20,305 nucleotides of DNA, taken from positions 1 to 20,305 of the forward strand of contig CAZTGC010000013.1 in NCBI GenBank assembly GCA_964612975.1. The letters are read 5' to 3'. Source of the stretch: NZ13-RE01 sp964612975 (lineage in GTDB: Bacteria; Dictyoglomota; Dictyoglomia; Dictyoglomales; Dictyoglomaceae). Shown one piece after another: positions 15,144 through 20,305 of the stretch. How positions within the stretch are numbered: position 1 is the stretch's first letter; every line of letters begins with the position of its first letter. The notes below the pieces were generated by a model that saw only the letters and a list, made by a program, of their open reading frames with translations, did no database searches and was not told the origin of the DNA. The position numbers and the translations under genes are program-made.

Positions 15144-16110
15144 GAATTTCTTCATCTTTTATTTCGTAATTCTTCTCAATAGGAAGACCTTTTATTCTTC
15201 CATCCTTCGTATAAAGTTTTGTGTATTTTAAATTCTTTACAATATCCTTGTGGACAAGTTCTGCAACATCAACAACGGTACTTCCTTTTTGAAGAATATA
15301 TGGTGTATCAAGATCCGGAGGAAAACCAGGTTTTTTTGTATACACCCTTATAATGCTTAGCTCATGAAATATATTCTTTTTTATATCCTCCATGTTTATC
15401 CCTTCCTTTGCAGAAACAAAATATACATTTAATTCTTCCCTTAGAATATCAATTTCCTCTTTCATCTCCAAGGGATTCATAAGATCAATTTTATTTATTA
15501 CAATTATTCCCCTTATCTCTTTTATGGGGGCATAGGGATCCCTTTCTGGATTTTCCTTTACCAATCTAATCTTTTTATTTCCTAAGAGCTCTTTTATCTT
15601 TAAAAAATCATCTATTGAGGATAAGGATTCCATATCTAATAATACAATTACAAGATCCGAGTATCTTATAATATTATAGATCCATGATTCGGTATTTTCC
15701 CACAGGGGAGGAAGATCTACAAGCTGAATTTGTATATTTTCATAGGGCATCATTCCCACAGTGGGATTTATGGTAGAAAAGGGATAATCTGCTATTAATA
15801 TATCAACATTCGTTAGAAGCTTAAAAAATGTAGATTTTCCTGTGTTTGGTGGTCCTATAATTACTACTTGTCCTGCTCCCTCCTTTTTTATGTAATCAAT
15901 GTTTCTTCCTCCCTTTTTTGGTCTTTTTTCTGCCTCTTCCATAAGTTGAGAAAGTTTTCTTCTAAGATCTGCTTTCATTTTATCGGTTCCCTTATGCTTA
16001 GGTAGAATAGCAAGCATTTCCTTTAAGGCCTGGATTTTATCCTCTAAGGTCTTTGCTTCCCTATATCTTTTTTCGGCCTCAAAATATTGAGGAGGAAGAT
16101 TTGCTGGCAT
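15127..16110 (-). CDS. DRG/Obg-like GTPase with TGS domain
   Basis: This 327-residue P-loop GTPase is related to the DRG branch of the Obg family. A helical N-terminal region (1-75) is followed by the G domain with G1 GPPNTGKS (86-93), G2 around PFSTINPT (110-117), G3 DLPP (132-135; usually DxPG), G4 NKID (206-209) and G5 SAK (233-235). A C-terminal TGS domain (about 254-327, with GSTVVDVAELVH) is associated with ribosome or RNA binding. DRG proteins help translation in eukaryotes and archaea; the bacterial version is little described and its role here is inferred. The ribosome site GGGAGAG fixes the start. It is first in a run ending with parAB, permease and HAD genes. Confidence 0.85.
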   Translation of the reverse strand: MPANLPPQYFEAEKRYREAKTLEDKIQALKEMLAILPKHKGTDKMKADLRRKLSQLMEEAEKRPKKGGRNIDYIKKEGAGQVVIIGPPNTGKSTFFKLLTNVDILIADYPFSTINPTVGMMPYENIQIQLVDLPPLWENTESWIYNIIRYSDLVIVLLDMESLSSIDDFLKIKELLGNKKIRLVKENPERDPYAPIKEIRGIIVINKIDLMNPLEMKEEIDILREELNVYFVSAKEGINMEDIKKNIFHELSIIRVYTKKPGFPPDLDTPYILQKGSTVVDVAELVHKDIVKNLKYTKLYTKDGRIKGLPIEKNYEIKDEEILEFHI

Positions 16111-16212
16111 ACTCTCCCTTTCTAAATTATAAAAATATTTTTATTTTTCTATTTTCCTCTATAATCTTCAAGATCCTTAAGATTAATTTCCTCACTTTTT
16201 ATACTCATAAAT

Positions 16213-16241
16213 ATTAAAGGATGGTTCCCCACAAATGTCAA
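16213..16241 (-). promoter_or_regulatory. Promoter of the GTPase-ferritin-parAB run
   Basis: On the minus strand TTGACA (16236-16241), a 17-bp spacer and TTTAAT (16213-16218) form a near-consensus promoter about 100 bp upstream of the GTPase ATG. The remaining part of the 213-bp gap (16111-16323) is AT-rich leader and DNA with no gene. Confidence 0.7.
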
Positions 16242-16323
16242 TTCCTATAATATTCTAACAATAGATAGGTAGATCTATTTTTATCCTCTTGAGTTTTTTA
16301 TAAGTCTTCCTTTTCCCCTGCTT

Positions 16324-16704
16324 TTATAAAAAGGAATTTATTTTAGAACAGAGATAATACCAAGAGCAATTCTTGCAAAAGTTTTCAAAATCCTTTCTTT
16401 TCATTTTTTCCCAAATTATACCTTCAACATTCTTATAAAAATATTCTTCCTTCTCTTTTAATCCTAAGAATTCTAAAATTTTTCTATCTTTTTCCTCGGT
16501 CTCTCCCCTTTTAAATTCCCTTTGACATTTTTCTTTATAATAGGGACATTTACTGCATATATCATCTCCTCCAATAACTAATAAAAACTTCTCTCCCTCT
16601 TCCAATTTCCTCTTTATTAAACTCATGTTTTCTATAAATTCTTCAGAATATCCCCTTCCTTTAAAATTCATAATACAAAGAAGGTGATGTCCTCTTATTC
16701 TCAT
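16324..16704 (-). CDS. DUF1284 cysteine-rich protein
   Basis: This 126-residue protein opens with RIRGHHLLC (2-10), the hallmark of DUF1284. Seven cysteines are present: C10, C50, C53, C60, C110, C113 and C119. The CxxCx6C and CxxCx5C spacings suggest bound iron-sulfur or another metal. The function of the family is not known to me. Its ATG overlaps the isocitrate dehydrogenase stop (ATGA), so the two are coupled. This placement could mean a role in redox metabolism, but that is a guess. Confidence 0.85.
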   Translation of the reverse strand: MRIRGHHLLCIMNFKGRGYSEEFIENMSLIKRKLEEGEKFLLVIGGDDICSKCPYYKEKCQREFKRGETEEKDRKILEFLGLKEKEEYFYKNVEGIIWEKMKRKDFENFCKNCSWYYLCSKINSFL

Positions 16705-17894
16705 AATAATTCTTCAAGATTCTCCTTAACCTTTTTTATAAACTCTTCAGTGTAAACATAATTTTCAACGGGAGGATCTGCTAAGAGTTGTAAATCCTTT
16801 GTCATTACTCCCATCTCTATAGTCTTTAATACTGCTTCCTCTAGTTTTTCTGCAAAACTGCAAGCTTCAGGAATATTATCCAGCTCTCCCCTTTTCCTTA
16901 TGGCACCAGTCCATGCAAAGATAGATGCAGTGGGATTTGTGGAGGTGGGGTTCCCCTTTAAATATTCATAATAATGTCTTCTTACTGTTCCGTGGGCTGC
17001 CTCAAATTCAAACTCTCCATTGGGGGAGACTAAAACTGAGGTCATAAGTCCTAAGCTTCCAAAGCCAGCTGCAATCATATCGGACATAATATCTCCTTCA
17101 TAATTCATACAAGCCCAAAGTATTCCTCCTTCATTCTTTATTAACTGGGCCACCGCATCATCAATAAGAAAATACTTATATTTTATTCCAACTTTTTCAA
17201 AATCATTCTTTCTTTTCTCTACCTCTTCCTGAAATATCTCTTTAAAATATCCATGATAAATTTTGGAAATCGTATCCTTTGCAGAAAACCAAAGATCCAC
17301 TTTTTCTGAAATAGCATAATTTATACATGCTTTTGCAAAGCTTCTTATGGATTTTTCAGTATTGTGTAAAACCATAAAAACTCCCTTTTCATCAAAATTG
17401 TGAATGGAAAAGGAGTTTATATTATCGTTTTTAAGAACAACTTCTAAGTTTAAGGGTTTTTCCACCTTATACTCAAAGGCACTATATATATCTCCATAGG
17501 CATGCCTTCCTATAATAATGGGCTTCTTCCAAGATTTTACAGCAGGAGGAATATTCTTAACTAAAATTGGCTTTCTAAAAACTGTTCCATCAAGATAGGC
17601 ACGAATAGTAGCATTAGGGCTTTTCCATGTTCTTTTTAAATTATATTCCTTTACTCTATCCTCATCGGGAGTTATAGTTGCACATTTTACCCCAACCTTA
17701 TGCTCCTTTATAGCCTCTGCAGATTCTAAGGTTACTTTATCCTCAGTTTTGTCTCTATTTGTAATTCCTAAATCAAAATAAATCAAGGGAATATCCAAAT
17801 AAGGGAAAATAAGCTCCTCCTTAATCATTTTCCACATAACTCTTGCCATCTCATCTCCATCAAGCTCCACAATTGGATTTTTAACTTTTATCAA
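16701..17894 (-). CDS. icd: NADP-dependent isocitrate dehydrogenase, type II
   Basis: This 397-residue enzyme oxidises isocitrate to 2-oxoglutarate with NADP in the TCA cycle. It belongs to the eukaryote-like subfamily II, shown by VELDGDEMAR (8-17), CATITPDEDRV (71-81), KSPNATIR (91-98, isocitrate binding), GRHAYGD (129-135), metal ligands D268 and D272 in YEGDIMSD, and the NADP region AAHGTVRRHY (299-308; most relatives have HGTVTRHY). The start is TTG at 17892-17894, supported by AGGAGGG six bases upstream and by homology expected from residue 2; the first ATG is too far in. The promoter lies just upstream. It is coupled to the DUF1284 gene and diverges from the small barrel gene. Confidence 0.93.
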   Translation of the reverse strand: MIKVKNPIVELDGDEMARVMWKMIKEELIFPYLDIPLIYFDLGITNRDKTEDKVTLESAEAIKEHKVGVKCATITPDEDRVKEYNLKRTWKSPNATIRAYLDGTVFRKPILVKNIPPAVKSWKKPIIIGRHAYGDIYSAFEYKVEKPLNLEVVLKNDNINSFSIHNFDEKGVFMVLHNTEKSIRSFAKACINYAISEKVDLWFSAKDTISKIYHGYFKEIFQEEVEKRKNDFEKVGIKYKYFLIDDAVAQLIKNEGGILWACMNYEGDIMSDMIAAGFGSLGLMTSVLVSPNGEFEFEAAHGTVRRHYYEYLKGNPTSTNPTASIFAWTGAIRKRGELDNIPEACSFAEKLEEAVLKTIEMGVMTKDLQLLADPPVENYVYTEEFIKKVKENLEELL

Positions 17895-17924
17895 AACAAT
17901 CCCTCCTTACTTTAGTTTTTAAAA

Positions 17925-17954
17925 ATAATACATTATATATAATGGATATGACAA
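17925..17954 (-). promoter_or_regulatory. Promoter of the isocitrate dehydrogenase gene
   Basis: On the minus strand TTGTCA (17949-17954), an 18-bp spacer and TATTAT (17925-17930) precede the TAAGGAGGG ribosome site (complement of 17901-17909). Both hexamers match five of six consensus bases. Confidence 0.55.
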
Positions 17955-18040
17955 GATTTTTCTTCAAATCTGAATTTCTTAGATGATTGGAAGTAGGATC
18001 TTAAAAGAATCTCCTTTTTAATTCTAAAGGAAGATGGGAT

Positions 18041-18069
18041 TTTAAAAAATAAAACTTTTGTGATATAAT
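18041..18069 (+). promoter_or_regulatory. Promoter of the small barrel-like gene
   Basis: A perfect TATAAT (18064-18069) sits 17 bp after a weak TTTAAA (18041-18046). The predicted start is about 20 bases before the ATG, leaving a short leader with GGGAGGT (18084-18090). Confidence 0.5.
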
Positions 18070-18097
18070 TAGAAAAAATTGACGGGAGGTGAGCATA

Positions 18098-18592
18098 ATG
18101 AAAAAAATATTCCTTCTTTTAATTCTCGCCTTAATATTATCCCTTCTCACAAATATATCCTTTGCTCAAGAAGTAAGTTATAGTTTTGAGATTGGAGGAG
18201 CTTTTATCTATCCCTTAGGAACTATATTTATATTACCCTATGGAGAAATGAGCTTTTCACTATCCTTTTTTAAATTTTTAAAATTTGAAGCATCCTTGGA
18301 TGTGATATTATTATTAATACTACCAATATTCTCACCCTCAGGAAGAATTATTTTAGAATTTCCAAGTCATAATAGAATACCATATTTAGGGGTAGGAGTA
18401 AGAAATTTTATAATCTTTGGAGAAGAATTCTTTTCCTCTCCTTATGTTGCAGAATTCTTTGTGGGAACAAAAACCACTACAAGAGGAGGATTTTATTTCC
18501 TTTGGGAATTAAGCTATTTAACTTCTGCACAGGTATTTTATGGAGGATCTTCTGAAGGAGCATTTTTGATGAGAGCAGGTCTTGAGTTTTAA
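18098..18592 (+). CDS. Small secreted beta-barrel-like protein, unknown function
   Basis: This is a 164-residue protein when read from the ATG at 18098. An in-frame GTG at 18089 overlaps the GGGAGGT ribosome site and cannot be the start. A clear signal peptide (1-23, MKKIFLLLIL...ISFAQ) is followed by alternating hydrophobic and aromatic short strands and a C-terminal phenylalanine (MRAGLEF), the pattern of small outer-membrane barrels. I recognise no family. The shape suggests an eight-stranded-type porin-like or OmpW/OmpX-like protein inserted by a BAM-like machine. A single weak hydrophobic segment (VILLLILPIF) could alternatively be a membrane helix. Confidence 0.7.
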   Translation: MKKIFLLLILALILSLLTNISFAQEVSYSFEIGGAFIYPLGTIFILPYGEMSFSLSFFKFLKFEASLDVILLLILPIFSPSGRIILEFPSHNRIPYLGVGVRNFIIFGEEFFSSPYVAEFFVGTKTTTRGGFYFLWELSYLTSAQVFYGGSSEGAFLMRAGLEF

Positions 18593-18599
18593 TCTCTCT

Positions 18600-18990
18600 A
18601 TAATTTCATTCTCCATTTTCTTATATAAATTTTTTCTAAATCTTGGATGTTTTTTCTTTTTTGTGTAACTCTACCAATTATTTTTCCCATTCACAATCCT
18701 ATAGAGATTTCCAATAATAACAGGCGTTTGGTCTACTTGTTATTGAGTCTTCTATACCAAATAATATAGGCTGTTATAATCTCCTGCAAGGATCTCACTT
18801 GGAATCTCAATAGATATATCTATATAAGGATTATACCAATGTATACTATACCAATACATATAATATCAATATCTTTTGTTGCATAACTTCCAAAGGTGTA
18901 AAATTCAAGAACATTTTTCCCCACAATTATTGGACAAAGATCCTTTTGTATTTTAAAATAAAGATTTAGGTGAGAATCTTTTCATCGCCC
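18600..18990 (-). pseudogene. Relic of a nucleotidyltransferase-fold protein (DUF6036-like)
   Basis: Three minus-strand fragments in different frames align in order with one protein family as I remember it. First, DLCPIIVGKNVLEFYTFGS and then YATKDIDII (about 18860-18947) has the G(S/G)...DID nucleotidyltransferase core. Second, DISIEIPSEILAGDYN lies at about 18780-18825. Third, RPNACYYWKSL, a stop, then DCEWEK and later LEKIY lie at about 18640-18750; relatives have DRLNAxxHWKS. Stops, frameshifts and a deletion after the core show it is dead. The family name is from memory; the NTase core motif is seen directly. It belongs to a stretch of decayed accessory DNA. Confidence 0.65.
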
Positions 18991-19004
18991 GTATATATAC
19001 TTTC

Positions 19005-19338
19005 CTAATCTTCTAATTTTGAGAGTTTTATAAATACTATACTTCTTGGATTTTGCTCATAATTTAAAATCTTAATTCCTCTGACCCCAAAGGGAATCCC
19101 TATTAGTATTACCTTTTGGTTTGATATTATTAAAATTAATCCTATATTTTTGATTAATACATTTAGCAGCATTAACAAATTAATAACCAACTTACAAAAT
19201 AACCACTACTGCATCCATACCAGGAACAAAATAGCCTAAAGTCCCCCTGTAAACTGTAAGAGCAGATACCTTTCCCTAATATTGTGAGACTCCTCCCAAT
19301 GGAAGTGCATAATCAATTTTATCAATTAATTCCTTATT
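19005..19338 (-). pseudogene. Unidentified decayed coding sequence
   Basis: The minus strand gives protein-like fragments: KIDYALPLGGVSQY, a stop, then ALTVYRGTLGYFVPGMDAVV (about 19195-19315), and in another frame GIPFGVRGIKILNYEQN then SIVFIKLSKLED (19005-19110). An open stretch of 61 codons at 19005-19190 exists, but its first half is low-complexity and it has no ribosome site, so I treat it as part of a broken gene. No family is recognised. Confidence 0.35.
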
Positions 19339-19341
19339 ACC

Positions 19342-19539
19342 TATCTTTTTGGCTCCTTTGCCTTGGGCACATATACTTCTCTTTCTGATATAGACATAGC
19401 AGTTTTGTTTGATGAAGGTCTTTCCAAAGAAACAATGGGAAAACTTGAAAATGATATTATTGAGGAGCTTATAAGGATATTTAAAATTTACGAGATTAAT
19501 CTTATTGTTATAAACAGTGCTCCTTTATCTGTTAGATGA
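19342..19539 (+). pseudogene. Relic of a MntA-type nucleotidyltransferase antitoxin
   Basis: The frame from 19342 reads YLFGSFALG, then SLSDIDIAVLFDEG (DID at 19387-19395), then EINLIVINSAPLSVR before a TGA at 19537-19539. This is the minimal nucleotidyltransferase fold GSxAxG...DxD seen in MntA antitoxins. The usual third acidic residue in the ...DLVVLN strand appears as Asn. A stop at 19327-19329 cuts off the N-terminus, and a two-base deletion could explain the stop after SVR, since TATGAG would continue the frame. A HEPN relic follows, completing the usual gene pair. MntA proteins AMPylate and silence their HepT partners; this copy cannot be functional. Confidence 0.78.
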
Positions 19540-19577
19540 GGAATTTTTAAAATCCTTATAACTATTTATTAAAGGAT

Positions 19578-19742
19578 ATGGCAAAGGTTGACTTTGAGGA
19601 ATATATAAAAAGTGAAATTTTAAAAGAAGCTATTCAAAGATATTTAAAAGTTGCGATTGAAGCATGTATTAACACTGGTAATAGAATAATTTCAATAGAA
19701 CGAGCAAAAGGCAAAAGTATAAATCCAATTGAATATTATTAA
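19578..19742 (+). pseudogene. Relic of a HepT-type HEPN toxin (DUF86)
   Basis: A 54-codon open stretch reads DFEEYIKSEI, then IQRYLKVAIEACINTGNRII, matching the central HEPN segment of DUF86/HepT RNase toxins (normally about 140 residues). The catalytic R-x4-6-H motif normally gives GNHII; here the histidine position is Arg (GNRII). The rest of the protein, including the C-terminal helices, is missing. It lies 38 bp after the MntA relic, the reverse of some operons but a known order. It is degenerate and presumably inactive. Confidence 0.75.
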
Positions 19743-19891
19743 TAATGAATTAAACACGAGACTTTCTTAAATAGCAAGATTTAGAAACAAATTAGTACAT
19801 ATCCATTGTGTTTTGTAAATATTAAGAAAAAAAGTATAAACAGGGAATTTTTTGAAGCTCTTTTTAATCTTTCTTCTCTTAATTTTTCCTC

Positions 19892-19920
19892 TTGACAAAA
19901 GAATACCAAAATGGTAGCTT
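19892..19920 (+). promoter_or_regulatory. Candidate promoter and small operator before the transporter
   Basis: TTGACA (19892-19897) is perfect, but the -10 at 17-bp spacing (TAGCTT, 19915-19920) is poor. A TACCA-aaa-TGGTA inverted repeat (19904-19916) lies exactly in the spacer. That could be an activator or metal-sensor site, since metal-dependent MerR or Fur/DtxR-type control is common for efflux genes. The rest of 19743-19955 shows nothing else. Confidence 0.35.
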
Positions 19921-19955
19921 TTTAAGAAAAAATTGAATAGGAAATTTCGAAAATT

Positions 19956-20305
19956 ATGAACTTATATAAAAAGGCTCTTTTACTGTCATACCTAACAGTA
20001 GGTTACAATATTTTAGAGGGAATAGTATCTATTCTCGTAGGATCCTTGACTAAAAGTATAGGGTTAGTTGGATTTGGCTTAGATAGCTTTATGGAATCCT
20101 TATCAGGATTTATCATGATCTGGAGATTTCGAAAGCATGGGAAAATACCAAAAGAAGAAGAGGAAAAAGTTGAGAAAAAAGCAACAAAATATGTTGGTTA
20201 TACTTTCTTTATATTTGGAGTGTATGTTTTATATGAGTCCATTAAAAAACTGTATTTTCAAGAAATTCTTGATCCAAGTCTTTTGGGAATAATTATTGCT
20301 ATACT
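19956..20305 (+). CDS. Cation-efflux (CDF-type) transporter, N-terminal part
   Basis: This partial gene of 116 codons is cut by the window end. It encodes hydrophobic helices at about residues 7-30 (LLLSYLTVGYNILEGIVSIL), 36-60 and 78-95. The second contains GFGLDSFMESLSGF, where acidic residues in the helix resemble the metal-site D-x-x-x-D/E of cation diffusion facilitators. A charged loop KEEEEKVEKK follows. The family would export Zn, Fe, Co or similar divalent metals from the cytoplasm. AGGAAA (19939-19944) is a weak ribosome site 11 bases from the ATG. Confidence 0.75.
   Translation, partial: MNLYKKALLLSYLTVGYNILEGIVSILVGSLTKSIGLVGFGLDSFMESLSGFIMIWRFRKHGKIPKEEEEKVEKKATKYVGYTFFIFGVYVLYESIKKLYFQEILDPSLLGIIIAI

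Noticed and set aside
16126..16148. AT-only palindrome before the GTPase gene
   Set aside because: Such palindromes are expected by chance in DNA this AT-rich, and it has no placement that suggests an operator.
16260..16279. Small AATAGAT / ATCTATT hairpin in the 16.1-16.3 kb gap
   Set aside because: It is short and AU-only; the T-run lies on the strand without an upstream gene, so it is not a convincing terminator.
16307..16336. TTCCTTTT / AAAAGGAA inverted repeat at the end of the DUF1284 gene as a terminator
   Set aside because: The loop is 14 bases, the stop codon lies inside it, and no U-rich tail follows on the transcribed strand.
19005..19190. 61-codon minus-strand open frame as an intact small gene
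   Set aside because: It has no ribosome site, its N-terminal half is low-complexity Ile/Leu, and the adjacent frames carry pieces of broken protein; better seen as part of a relic.
1..20305. CRISPR array, tRNA, rRNA or riboswitch
   Set aside because: I saw no regularly spaced repeats and no cloverleaf, rRNA-like or recognised aptamer sequence on either strand by reading; a covariance-model scan would be the decisive test.

Overview
The window is AT-rich, roughly one-third GC by eye apart from the first 2.2 kb. Its proteins are rich in Lys, Glu and Ile, genes are tightly packed with many 4-16 bp overlaps, and ribosome sites are strong (AGGAGG-like). Two secreted proteins end in outer-membrane beta-barrel-like C-termini, which points to a diderm. 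Together with the gene content this fits a thermophilic bacterium, and I would guess Dictyoglomus or a relative. That assignment is inference; no rRNA gene is present to test it.

Layout. (1) 55-2227: an intact, GC-richer IS21-family element (istA-istB) with terminal inverted repeats and a 6-bp target duplication. Its right end supplies the -35 half of a perfect promoter facing the next gene. (2) 2300-5104: a secreted M1-type metallopeptidase with a long C-terminal region that looks like an outer-membrane barrel. (3) 5105-5432: a very strong replication origin, with nine perfect DnaA boxes plus degenerate ones, a GC-rich link, TAG trios and an AT-rich tract, but no dnaA beside it. (4) 5433-6158: an SDR oxidoreductase on the minus strand. 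(5) 6272-11668 (+): a MarR regulator with a 26-bp palindromic operator, a heterodimeric ABC exporter pair, and a secreted alpha/beta hydrolase.

(6) 16110-11678 (-): a six-gene run of DRG/Obg-like GTPase, encapsulin-type ferritin-like protein, parA, parB, EamA permease and HAD phosphatase. A perfect parS lies in the 30-bp gap before parA, and a good promoter precedes the GTPase. (7) 17894-16324 (-): type II isocitrate dehydrogenase (TTG start), translationally coupled to a DUF1284 protein. (8) 18098-18592 (+): a small barrel-like secreted protein. (9) About 18.6-19.75 kb: decayed sequence with relics of a nucleotidyltransferase (minus strand), an unidentified protein (minus) and a MntA/HepT-type toxin-antitoxin pair (plus). 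(10) 19956-end: the start of a cation-efflux family transporter.

The main biological story is an origin domain. oriC and parABS sit within 10 kb of each other, dnaA is absent, and the genes flanking oriC are transcribed toward it. Partition genes are co-transcribed with a GTPase and an iron-storage-type protein. No wholly unknown multi-gene system was evident. The least expected items are the peptidase-barrel fusion, the IS-made promoter, the orphan encapsulin-type ferritin and the double nucleotidyltransferase graveyard.
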